Shown in pieces: positions 7,950-15,034 of a DNA stretch of 33,691 bases. Each line of letters opens with the position of its first letter. The first letter of the stretch is position 1. The stretch is from Clostridiales bacterium (GTDB lineage: Bacteria > Bacillota > Clostridia > Christensenellales > Aristaeellaceae), in assembly GCA_012520375.1 (NCBI GenBank), contig JAAYOH010000034.1, forward strand, positions 1 to 33,691, read 5' to 3'. Made by a program: the position numbers and the translations under genes. The notes under the pieces are model-generated. The model made no database searches. It was given only the letters and a program-made list of their open reading frames with translations, and was not told the DNA's origin.

Positions 7950-9200
7950 TTATTCTCCGTTTTCCGCGCCGATTTGCCGATATGCTGCGTTCAAAACCGT
8001 TTCCAGGGGCACATCGCTTGCCCGCGCGGCCTGCGCCGCGTCCTCGTACTCGCACTTGCGTTTGAACACGTCGGCCCCATGCGCTTCCTTGATGCGGACA
8101 GGCCCGTAGGGGGTCTCCACCCTGCGCATATTCCGGGCGAGCGCAAAGCGGCGACATGCCGTTTGTCGTACGCCCAGCGTGGTCGTATGCCGGAACAGAA
8201 GCTGCGTGAGGCGATTTGCGTCGCCCGGCAAGCTGATGCAGGTCAGCAACACGCCGGGACGAGACTTCTTCATCCCGATGGGGGCGGTGTAGACGTCCCG
8301 GGCGCCGGCGGCTAAAAGGGCCTCCATGGCAAAGCCGATGGCCTCCGGCGTCATATCGTCCAGGCTGCACGAGAGTTCGACGATTTCTTCCGGGGCGATC
8401 TCCGCTTCACCCAGGTAGGTCCGCACACAGTTGGCCGCCTCGAAATCCTTCTTCCCCATGCCGTAGCCGATCCTCTCCACGCGCATGAGGGGCATAGGGC
8501 CGAAATCGTCCGCGAAATGCCGGAGCAGCGCCGCGCCCGTGGGCGTGCACAGTTCCCCGCGCACCGCGCCGCCATAGACAGGCACGCCTTGCAGGATATG
8601 CGCCGTGGCGGGCGCGGGCACCGGCAGGATGCCATGGGCACAGCGAACCTGCCCGCTGCCCACGTGTATGGGGGAAACGATGACGCGATCCGGCGCGATT
8701 TTTTCCATCAGAAGGCATACGCCCACAATGTCAGCCACGGCATCGAGGGTCCCGACCTCGTGAAAGTGAACCTCCTCCACGGGACGCCCATGCACCCGGC
8801 TCTCCGCTTCCGCGATGAGCCCGTAGACGGAAAGCGCGTCCGATTTGACCTTGTCGCTTATGGGCATGGAAGCGATCAAGGCGCGGATGTCTTCAAAACC
8901 GGCATGGTGGTGCGTATGGCCGTGCTCATGGTCGTGCTCATGGTTATGTTCGTGGCTGTGTCCATGGCCATGCTCGTGTGCGTCGACGGATCCTTCCTCC
9001 CGGCCGTGGATGCGAACCGACACATACGTTCCCGTAATGCCGCATTTGACCGAGGGGATCGCCTCAACGTGGACGCCCGACAACCCCAGGGCGTTTATCT
9101 TGTGGAGAAAGTCCCCCTTATCCTCACACAATTCCAGCAGCGCCGCCGTCAGCATGTCGCCGGCTGCGCCCATGTTGCATTCGATATACAGCGTTTTCAT
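7950..9200 (-). CDS. larC: Nickel insertion protein LarC (NPN cofactor biosynthesis)
   Basis: LarC inserts nickel, in a CTP-dependent reaction, into the pincer nucleotide made by LarB and LarE. The protein is 416 aa in one uninterrupted frame; in Lactiplantibacillus plantarum the gene is split into larC1/larC2 and needs a frameshift, which is not the case here. The N-terminus MKTLYIECNMGAAGDM is the LarC/DUF111 signature. Residues 75–99 form a striking tract with 14 histidines at nearly every second position, likely metal binding. Further conserved pieces are VHFHEVGTLDAVADIVG, HGILPVPAPAT, CTPTGAALL and the C-terminal EEIVELSCSLDDMTPE. It overlaps larB by 4 bases and is the last gene of the block. 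Confidence 0.95.
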   Translation of the reverse strand: MKTLYIECNMGAAGDMLTAALLELCEDKGDFLHKINALGLSGVHVEAIPSVKCGITGTYVSVRIHGREEGSVDAHEHGHGHSHEHNHEHDHEHGHTHHHAGFEDIRALIASMPISDKVKSDALSVYGLIAEAESRVHGRPVEEVHFHEVGTLDAVADIVGVCLLMEKIAPDRVIVSPIHVGSGQVRCAHGILPVPAPATAHILQGVPVYGGAVRGELCTPTGAALLRHFADDFGPMPLMRVERIGYGMGKKDFEAANCVRTYLGEAEIAPEEIVELSCSLDDMTPEAIGFAMEALLAAGARDVYTAPIGMKKSRPGVLLTCISLPGDANRLTQLLFRHTTTLGVRQTACRRFALARNMRRVETPYGPVRIKEAHGADVFKRKCEYEDAAQAARASDVPLETVLNAAYRQIGAENGE

Positions 9201-9952
9201 GTTTCCGTTCCTCCGATCTGGTTGATCATGTGGGCCAGGTATCCCGCGCCAAATCCATTGTCGATGTTGACCACGCTGACGCCGCTGGCACAGGAGTTGA
9301 GCATGGACAAGAGCGCGGACAATCCGCCGAAATTTCCTCCGTAGCCGACGCTGGTGGGCACGGCGATCACAGGGCTTTCCACAAGTCCGCCCACCACGCT
9401 TGCCAGAGCCCCCTCCATGCCCGCGATGGCCACGATCGCTTTCGCGCCCACCAGCAGATCCAACCGTGCCAACAACCGGTGCAGACCGGATACGCCCACG
9501 TCGTATAGCCGTTCCACGCGGCTGCCCAGCGCCTCGGCGGTGAGCGCCGCTTCTTCGGCCACCGGGATGTCGCTGGTCCCGCCGGTGACAACGGCGACGT
9601 AACTCTTCCCTCGCGGCGCGGGAGGGCTGCCTGCTATGCCTATACGCGAGCGTCCGTCGTAGATAATGGGCAATCCATTATCGCGCAGGTATGCGGCGGA
9701 TCCCGGCTCCATGCGCGTGATCAGCACCCGTTCTGCACCCTTTTCCAGGATGGCCCGCGCGATGCCCAGGATCTCTTCCGGCATCTTGCCCGCGCCGTAA
9801 ATCACTTCCGTGGCGCCCTGACGGATCGAGCGGTGATGATCCACCTTTGCGTAGCCCAAATCCTCGAAAGGCTGCGTTTTGAGCGCGGCGAGGGCCGCCT
9901 CAGGCGACATTTCGCCGCTCGCTACGCGGCGTAAAATCTCCCGTGTATCCAT
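9197..9952 (-). CDS. larB: Nicotinic acid adenine dinucleotide carboxylase/hydrolase LarB
   Basis: LarB carboxylates the pyridinium ring of nicotinic acid adenine dinucleotide and releases AMP, giving the dicarboxylated mononucleotide that LarE sulfurates. The C-terminal half is PurE-like: VVTGGTSDIPVAEEA, YDVGVSGLHRLL, AIVAIAGMEGALASVVGGL and PVIAVPTSVGYG. The N-terminal part has the expected FEDLGYAKVDHHRSIRQG. I use ATG 9952 (251 aa), because the AGGAA upstream is better spaced for it than for GTG 9955. The start overlaps the larE stop (TGATG) and the end overlaps larC (ATGA), so translation is probably coupled. Confidence 0.95.
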   Translation of the reverse strand: MDTREILRRVASGEMSPEAALAALKTQPFEDLGYAKVDHHRSIRQGATEVIYGAGKMPEEILGIARAILEKGAERVLITRMEPGSAAYLRDNGLPIIYDGRSRIGIAGSPPAPRGKSYVAVVTGGTSDIPVAEEAALTAEALGSRVERLYDVGVSGLHRLLARLDLLVGAKAIVAIAGMEGALASVVGGLVESPVIAVPTSVGYGGNFGGLSALLSMLNSCASGVSVVNIDNGFGAGYLAHMINQIGGTET

Positions 9953-10716
9953 CACGCATTCCTCGCCTTCAAATCCAGGAATACCGCCTCGTAGTCGCCC
10001 AGCGCACGGCAGACTTCATCACGATGCGCAAGCAACTTTGGCATCTGCTCCCGAGATACCTGTAGGCGCGCGGCGTTGCCATAGAGCCGTACGCGAAAAT
10101 CCCGAAATCCCATCTGCGCCAGCGCGTCCTCGGCCAGTTCCGTAAGCGACAGATTTTTGGAAGTGATCTCTATGCCCGTCGGAATGCGCGTCGCCAGACA
10201 GGCGTAAGCGGGCTTATCCCAAGTGAAAAGCCCTGCCTCTTTTGAAAGGCGACGGATTTCATGCTTGGTCAACCCAGCCTCCCGCAGCGGCGAGCAAACG
10301 CCCATTTCGCGCAGCGCACGCATACCGGGGCGGTCGCCCACGTCGTCCGAGGCGTTGCTGCCATCGGCGACGAATGCATGGCCGTCCTCTTTGGCCGCCT
10401 CGAGAACACAGGACAAGAGCGCGCGTTTGCAGTGATAGCAGCGATCCTCCGGGTTTTTGCGCACCCTCTCCACGCCCAGTATATCGAAGGGGATCTCCTT
10501 CAGTTCTACGCCCAGCTCCTGCGCCAGACGGCGCGCGTCGCGCAACTCGAATCCAGGCTGGAAAGCCGTCTTGACGAAATAGGGCGTTACCACACAGCCG
10601 GAGCGCAGCGCCGCATAGAGCAGGTATGCCGAATCCACACCACCGGAAAAGGCCAGCCCCATGCGGGGCAGGTCCTTTAATCTTTCATACAGGCGCGCAT
10701 CGGATGATTTTTCCAT
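9952..10716 (-). CDS. larE: ATP-dependent sulfur transferase LarE
   Basis: LarE adenylates a carboxylate of the LarB product and donates sulfur to it, twice per cofactor. The protein is 254 aa. A PP-loop SGGVDSA (24–30) binds ATP. CYHC (93–96) lies in the usual position. Cys173 in YACLATRIPTG corresponds to the region holding the sacrificial cysteine (Cys176) of L. plantarum LarE. No further cysteine follows it, which fits the sacrificial type rather than the iron-sulfur type, though this is inference. A GGGAG sits upstream of the ATG. The gene follows the second permease gene after 67 bases, which contain a possible extended -10 promoter. Confidence 0.95.
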   Translation of the reverse strand: MEKSSDARLYERLKDLPRMGLAFSGGVDSAYLLYAALRSGCVVTPYFVKTAFQPGFELRDARRLAQELGVELKEIPFDILGVERVRKNPEDRCYHCKRALLSCVLEAAKEDGHAFVADGSNASDDVGDRPGMRALREMGVCSPLREAGLTKHEIRRLSKEAGLFTWDKPAYACLATRIPTGIEITSKNLSLTELAEDALAQMGFRDFRVRLYGNAARLQVSREQMPKLLAHRDEVCRALGDYEAVFLDLKARNA

Positions 10717-10743
10717 TTTCTTGGTCTCCCAACATTTTTATGC

Positions 10744-10752
10744 AATATACCA
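10744..10752 (-). promoter_or_regulatory. Possible internal promoter for larEBC
   Basis: TGG-TATATT on the minus strand is an extended -10 element 27 bases before larE; no good -35 is seen. It could allow larEBC expression apart from the transporter genes. Confidence 0.35.
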
Positions 10753-10783
10753 CATAAAAACTGGTTTAGCTACCCCTTCACGG

Positions 10784-11818
10784 TCAAACCACTTTTTTTC
10801 GCAGCATCCATAAAAAGGCAGGGCCGCCCACCAGCGCCGTGACGATGCCCACCGACAGTTCCTCCGGTGCGAAAAGCATGCGGGCTGCCACATCGCACCA
10901 GAGAACGAACACGCCGCCCATCAGCGCGGCTACGGGAAACACGCGCCGGTGGTCGCTTCCTACCAGCATCCGCGCGACGTGCGGTGCGATCAGCCCGACA
11001 AAGCCGATGCCGCCGCTGACCGAAACCGTGACGCCGATGATGCCTGAAGTCGCCAACATGACCCCTTTTTGCATCCGCGAAACCGATACGCCCAGCGTCA
11101 GCGCGGTCTCATCTCCGCATACAAGCGCGTTGAGTGAGCGAAACCGTAGGGCTAAAAGCAGGGCGCAAACGATCATCAGCAGGATCGGCCAGCCCATATA
11201 CGCCCAGCGGGAGCCTGCCAGTCCGCCCTGCGTCCAAAAACCAGACGTGCTGTGCAAAAAGACCTGTGGGTTGGTCAGTGCCACCACCTTCACCACCGCT
11301 TTGGTGAACAGGGATAGGGCGATCCCCCCCAGCAGCAACTGGTCGATGTTCATGCGTCCGCGATGCAAGGAATAGAAATAGACACACAGCATGGACAGCG
11401 CAGCGCCGATGCAGCCGTTGACCGCGTTTTGGTATACGCCCATAAAGGAAAAGAGGCCGGTAATAATGCCCACCGATGCAAAGGCCGCTGCGCCGTAGGA
11501 CACGCCCAGTATATACGGATCCGCCAATTCGTTGCGCACGAGCGTCTGCATCGATACACCGCTGAAGGCCAACGCACAGCCCACGCAAAATCCAAGCAGA
11601 ACGCGGGGCAGCCTGGTGAGCATGACGATGGCATATTCTGTCTGCGTCCAGTCCGTTTGAAACCTTTCACTGAAGCCCGGCAGATTGCTCAGGATGATAC
11701 GCGCCACCGTCCCGGGGTTGATGAACACCGGACCGATGCCTACGCACAGGACCAGGCTGGTTACCGAGGCCACGCTCAACGCGAGAACCAGTGCGGCGGC
11801 GCGGCGTTTGCGTTGCAT
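10784..11818 (-). CDS. FecCD-family ABC transporter permease (second permease)
   Basis: Membrane subunit of an importer for a metal chelate, cobalamin or similar ligand. The protein has 344 aa with about nine to ten hydrophobic segments, as usual for BtuC/FecCD. Typical runs are FINPGTVARI, LPRVLLGFCVGCALAFSGVSMQ, NELADPYILGVSYGAA, GGIGFVGLIAPHVARMLVGSDHR and PEELSVGIVTALVGGPAFLWML; these match the ATPase-contacting loop and C-terminus of the family. AGGAGG precedes the ATG. It is paired with a different permease encoded at 13594–14646, so the channel is probably a heterodimer. It ends 67 bases before larE in the same direction. The substrate cannot be told from sequence alone. Confidence 0.9.
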   Translation of the reverse strand: MQRKRRAAALVLALSVASVTSLVLCVGIGPVFINPGTVARIILSNLPGFSERFQTDWTQTEYAIVMLTRLPRVLLGFCVGCALAFSGVSMQTLVRNELADPYILGVSYGAAAFASVGIITGLFSFMGVYQNAVNGCIGAALSMLCVYFYSLHRGRMNIDQLLLGGIALSLFTKAVVKVVALTNPQVFLHSTSGFWTQGGLAGSRWAYMGWPILLMIVCALLLALRFRSLNALVCGDETALTLGVSVSRMQKGVMLATSGIIGVTVSVSGGIGFVGLIAPHVARMLVGSDHRRVFPVAALMGGVFVLWCDVAARMLFAPEELSVGIVTALVGGPAFLWMLRKKVV

Positions 11819-11834
11819 TGCATCCTCCTATGGC

Positions 11835-11866
11835 CGTCGGACCGGCGGCAGCGCGCCGGCCCGACG
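11835..11866 (-). other. Strong hairpin between binding-protein and second permease genes
   Basis: 13-bp stem (CGTCGGGCCGGCG / CGCCGGTCCGACG, one G·T pair) with a 6-base loop, no T-run after it. It lies in the 68-base gap after the binding-protein gene and could protect the upstream mRNA from 3' decay and so raise binding-protein levels over the second permease. Confidence 0.55.
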
Positions 11867-11886
11867 ACGTGATGATGGGAAAATGG

Positions 11887-12810
11887 TCAGAAGAGTTCCG
11901 GATACAGGCCGCGGGCGACGACCTCCACACAGTCAGCCGTGCGTGAACCGGGGAACGCGTTCTCCAGGGGCAACACGACGATGCGGTCCTTCTGCACGCA
12001 ATCCAGCTGGGAGAGGATCGGGTCGCCTTTGATGGCGGCGATCTTCTCTTCGGCGGTTGGTTTGTCGTAGTCATGCACGACGATCACATCCGGTTGCTGA
12101 TGGAGGATTTCTTCCAGTGAGACGCCGATCCACGCTTTTTCCAGGTTGGCGAAAACGTTCACGCCGCCTGCGAGGGCGATCAGCTCGGTTTCGATGTTGG
12201 GACCGCCTGCCGTGTACACGCCGCTGCCGGTATCCGAGTCATAACAGAACACCTTCAAGGGTTCCTTGCCTTCGACGGCGGCGGTCACCGCGTCGATGCG
12301 CGCCTGTTGGTCGGCGATAAAACGCTCCGCCTCCTCAGAAACGCCGAATATGCGGCCGATGTCGCGGATCTCTGCGAATATGGCCTCGACGCTGGCGGCA
12401 GAGTTGGCGTATGTGACAACGCCGTATTCTTCAAGCGCTTCGGCGGTGAAATCGCCCTCGAATACCCAGTCGATTGCATAGAGGAAATCCGCGCCGCTGC
12501 CCACGACTGCTTCAAGGGTGGGATAGCCGAAGGTCAGTTCGGGGATCTTGTCGTAGGCGTCCTTGTACACGTCCAGGGGGGCTTGTGCGTGATTGTCGCA
12601 GGAATTGCCGATGACGTAGTCCGCAAGGCCCAGTGCGATGAACAACTCGGTACAGTTGGGGCCCGCGGTGATCACCTTCTCCGGGCGCTTGGTCAACACA
12701 ATTTCGCGGCCGTAGTTGTCATAGGTCTGTGGGAAATCCCCTTGCGCCAGCGCGGCGCAGTTGCCCAGCAGGGCGCCGACGAGGAATAGGGCGAGAATGA
12801 TCTTCTTCAT
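11887..12810 (-). CDS. Substrate-binding protein of the FecCD-type ABC importer
   Basis: Extracytoplasmic binding protein of the BtuF/FhuD/TroA-like fold, 307 aa. Residues 1–23 are a signal peptide ending in ALAQ; a cysteine lies at 18 (LGNC), but this is a poor lipobox, so it is unclear whether the protein is lipidated. Family features are RPEKVITAGPNCTELFIALGL, GYPTLEAVVGSGADFL, the long linking helix at about 145–175, and GGPNIETELIALAGGVNVF followed by ISLEEIL-type and PDVIVVHDY segments. It overlaps the ATPase gene by 4 bases. It determines the ligand; nickel or a nickel complex is inferred from the larEBC neighbours, while cobalamin, haem or siderophores cannot be excluded. Confidence 0.88.
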   Translation of the reverse strand: MKKIILALFLVGALLGNCAALAQGDFPQTYDNYGREIVLTKRPEKVITAGPNCTELFIALGLADYVIGNSCDNHAQAPLDVYKDAYDKIPELTFGYPTLEAVVGSGADFLYAIDWVFEGDFTAEALEEYGVVTYANSAASVEAIFAEIRDIGRIFGVSEEAERFIADQQARIDAVTAAVEGKEPLKVFCYDSDTGSGVYTAGGPNIETELIALAGGVNVFANLEKAWIGVSLEEILHQQPDVIVVHDYDKPTAEEKIAAIKGDPILSQLDCVQKDRIVVLPLENAFPGSRTADCVEVVARGLYPELF

Positions 12811-13601
12811 GGTGACGTTCCCTCCGTTTGTATGGTATTTGGTCTATAGAGAATGCTTGTTTTCCCCGTGAAAGGAGAAATCGAAACATTGCACACCACA
12901 TGAAATACGGCACGAATGCGCTCGCTCGTGAGCATATCCTCCGGGGGCCCGTGAGCCAATATGCTTTGATCGTCCAGCACGTAGATTTCGGTGCAAAACA
13001 GCGCTGCCAGATTCAAGTCGTGAATGGCTGCGAGCACGGTTTTCCCCGAAGCGGCCAACGCCTCGAATATCTGCAATTGGAAGCTGATGTCCAGGTGGTT
13101 GGTGGGCTCATCGAGAATCAGCAGATCCGTCTGCTGGGCAAAAGCCCGCGCGATCAGTACGCGCTGCTTTTCGCCGCCGGAGAGTTGCGAAAAGTCCCGT
13201 TGCGCCAGTTCTGCGACGCCCAGCGCTTCCATGGCCTCGTCTACCGCCCTCGCGTCTTCGGGGGTATCCGGCTCGAGGAGCCGCTTATACGGCGTGCGCC
13301 CCATGGAGACGATTTCCCGGACGGTGAATCGGAATGGGACCGTGTTTTCCTGGCCGACGACAGCCATTTTTTGCGCGACGGTTCTGCGCCGCAAAGTGCG
13401 GATATCGTCGCCGTCGAGGAGTATTTTTCCTCGGCCGGGGGTAAGGGCTCCGTAGATATTTTTGAGGATGGTGGACTTCCCGCTGCCATTGGGGCCGATG
13501 ATCCCCACAAACGCGCCCGCCCGGACCCGAAGGCTTATATCCTCCAAAACGCGCCGCGCACCGTAGGAATAGGACAGCCGTTCCACGACGATTCTATCCA
13601 T
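12807..13601 (-). CDS. ABC transporter ATP-binding protein (FepC/BtuD type)
   Basis: Cytoplasmic ATPase that powers the importer; 264 aa. Walker A GPNGSGKST (36–44), Q-loop around VVGQENTVPF, signature LSGGEKQR (140–147), Walker B LLILDEPTNHLD (D164, E165) and the switch His in AAIHDLNLA are all intact. It overlaps the upstream permease gene by 8 bases and the downstream binding-protein gene by 4, so the products are translated in a coupled way. The C-terminal extension after about residue 225 is less typical and not assigned. Confidence 0.93.
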   Translation of the reverse strand: MDRIVVERLSYSYGARRVLEDISLRVRAGAFVGIIGPNGSGKSTILKNIYGALTPGRGKILLDGDDIRTLRRRTVAQKMAVVGQENTVPFRFTVREIVSMGRTPYKRLLEPDTPEDARAVDEAMEALGVAELAQRDFSQLSGGEKQRVLIARAFAQQTDLLILDEPTNHLDISFQLQIFEALAASGKTVLAAIHDLNLAALFCTEIYVLDDQSILAHGPPEDMLTSERIRAVFHVVCNVSISPFTGKTSILYRPNTIQTEGTSP

Positions 13602-14646
13602 TCAAACACGTCCTCTCTCCGGGGCGCTTTTTCAAGATCACCAGGAAAAACGGAGCGCCGATCAGCGCGGTCAACAGGCCCACGGGGATTTCTTCCGGCG
13701 CTGCGATCATACGCGCCGCCACGTCGGCCCATACGACCAATATGCCGCCCAGAAGCGCGCTCAGGGGCAATACCCGCTTATGGCTTGACCCCGCCAGGAT
13801 GCGGCTTAGATGGGGGACGATCATGCCGATAAAGCCGACAGACCCGCTGACGGAAATCGCTACTCCTGCCAGCAGCGAGGACAGAAGCATCAGGGCCTGC
13901 TGCGTCGAACGCACCGAAACGCCCAACGAGCCGGCCGCCTCCTCGCCCATAACCAGTACGTCCAGGGCGCGGTGCTGCGCCATAAGGCAGGTCCCGCACA
14001 GGAGCATGACGGCGCCGGGCAGCGCCAGCGTTTCCCATTTGGCCCCTGCGAGGCTGCCGGAGAGCCAGAAACTCACGTTGTAGACGGAGAAGGCGTTGGG
14101 TGCTGAGACGGCGACAAAGCTGGTGACCGCGTCCATGATCATCGCCACGGCGACGCCCGAGAGCAGCATGCGCGTGATGCTGATGCGGCCGTTGACATGC
14201 GCCATGGCGAAGACGAATACGATGGAGAAAAGCGCGCCGAGAAAGGCGCTCAAAGAAAGGGCGTACCTTCCGAAAAAGGAGAACACGCCAAATACCATGA
14301 ACAGCGAGGCGGTTGCCGACGCCCCGGAGGAAACGCCCAGGATAAACGGATCAGCCAGCTTGTTGCGCACCAATGCCTGCATGGCAACACCACATATGCC
14401 AAGCGCGGACCCAATGATCAGCCCCAGGAGTACGCGGGGGATCCGCAGTTTCCAGATCATGTTGAATTCAAGTCGGCTGGGTTCCTGGGCGAGTTCGCGC
14501 GCAAACGGGATCCGGCTGAACACAACGCGCAGCACCGTGCCGGGCGAGAAGGACATCGCGCCCAACCCGGTGGCGAAAAATGCGCCGATCAGCGCCAGAA
14601 GCGCCCCCGCCAGCATCCATTTTTTATAGGACATCGGTTGTTTCAC
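13594..14646 (-). CDS. FecCD-family ABC transporter permease (first permease)
   Basis: First gene of the importer–lar block. I place the start at GTG 14646: AGGAGGAGG at 14660–14652 is correctly spaced for it, whereas in-frame ATGs at 14673 and 14664 lie upstream of that ribosome binding site. ATG 14634 is an alternative. The protein is about 350 aa with nine to ten hydrophobic segments. Family runs include LRIPRVLLGLIIGSALGICG, NKLADPFILGVSSGASA, GSVGFIGMIVPHLSRILAGS and PEEIPVGLLTALIGAPFFL. It differs clearly from the second permease, so the two are likely partners rather than a recent duplication. Confidence 0.9.
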   Translation of the reverse strand: MKQPMSYKKWMLAGALLALIGAFFATGLGAMSFSPGTVLRVVFSRIPFARELAQEPSRLEFNMIWKLRIPRVLLGLIIGSALGICGVAMQALVRNKLADPFILGVSSGASATASLFMVFGVFSFFGRYALSLSAFLGALFSIVFVFAMAHVNGRISITRMLLSGVAVAMIMDAVTSFVAVSAPNAFSVYNVSFWLSGSLAGAKWETLALPGAVMLLCGTCLMAQHRALDVLVMGEEAAGSLGVSVRSTQQALMLLSSLLAGVAISVSGSVGFIGMIVPHLSRILAGSSHKRVLPLSALLGGILVVWADVAARMIAAPEEIPVGLLTALIGAPFFLVILKKRPGERTCLNG

Positions 14647-14800
14647 ATCCGCCTCCTCCTGCATGGATCCCATCTACAAAAAAACGCCATGAATGCGCGC
14701 ACCCTGAGTGCGAAGACGCCTTCATGACGATTGAATAAAACCTCTATGGTACTTCCTTGTCCGGCTTCTGCCGGGCAGTAACCGCTTCTTGCGGCTCCCA
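14647..14800 (-). promoter_or_regulatory. Structured leader of the importer–lar operon, candidate riboswitch or attenuator
   Basis: The transcript should start near 14800 and run about 150 nt to the first start codon. Its first 50 nt contain two neighbouring hairpins, CCGC-AAGAA-GCGG and CCGGC-AGAA-GCCGG; GGTTACT and AGTACC can enclose the second one. About 25 nt later comes a strong intrinsic terminator (14678–14729), then the ribosome binding site. This layout fits ligand-controlled termination. I do not recognise any known riboswitch class; the GGA/ACTG pieces recall cobalamin riboswitches, but the core of that class is missing. Confidence 0.45.
14678..14729 (-). terminator. Intrinsic terminator inside the operon leader
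   Basis: CGTCATGAA (14729–14721) pairs with TTCATGGCG (14693–14685; one G·T pair). Inside, GCG pairs with CGC and CGCAC with GTGCG. Seven T residues follow at once (14684–14678). It sits between promoter and first gene, where it must be bypassed for expression. Confidence 0.85.
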
Positions 14801-14805
14801 ATAAA

Positions 14806-14834
14806 ACTGTATCATCGCGCCACCCGTATGTCAA
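14806..14834 (-). promoter_or_regulatory. Promoter of the importer–lar operon
   Basis: TTGACA (14834–14829), 17 bases, then TACAGT (14811–14806), pointing to the permease gene about 160 bases downstream. Confidence 0.75.
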
Positions 14835-14898
14835 GTTAAATCTCTTACGGACTGTTCCCGGCGCTGCATGTTTTCGTTTGGCGGAACAGGTCCCACAC

Positions 14899-14949
14899 GG
14901 ATCCTTTTGATCCTTGCCTGATGGGATATGGCAAGGTCCAAAAGGATCC
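14899..14949. repeat. 20-base imperfect inverted repeat in the operon–cysS gap
   Basis: Left arm GGATCCTTTTGATCCTTGCC (14899–14918) and right arm 14930–14949 pair as 11 + 7 bp around a 2×2 mismatch, with an 11-base loop. It lies between the importer promoter and the cysS terminator. Neither side has a T-run of the usual terminator kind. Confidence 0.65.
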
Positions 14950-14981
14950 AGGGGCAGGAACAGGGGAGAAGGGCGAAGAAA

Positions 14982-15011
14982 AGCCGCTGCGGCTATCGTA
15001 CCACAGCAGCT
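14982..15011 (-). terminator. Intrinsic terminator after cysS
   Basis: On the minus strand AGCTGCTGTGG pairs with CCGCAGCGGCT (11 pairs, two G·T) around an 8-base loop, followed by TTTTC. It lies 24 bases after the cysS stop. Confidence 0.75.
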
Positions 15012-15034
15012 TTTTTCGTTCCATGCCGTTACGA

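Noticed and set aside
14647-14800. Cobalamin riboswitch in front of the FecCD-type importer
   Set aside because: Only short pieces (GGGA, ACTG, GGAAG) match; the GGTG-nAA-TCC loop and the GCCACTG box are missing and the leader is too short.
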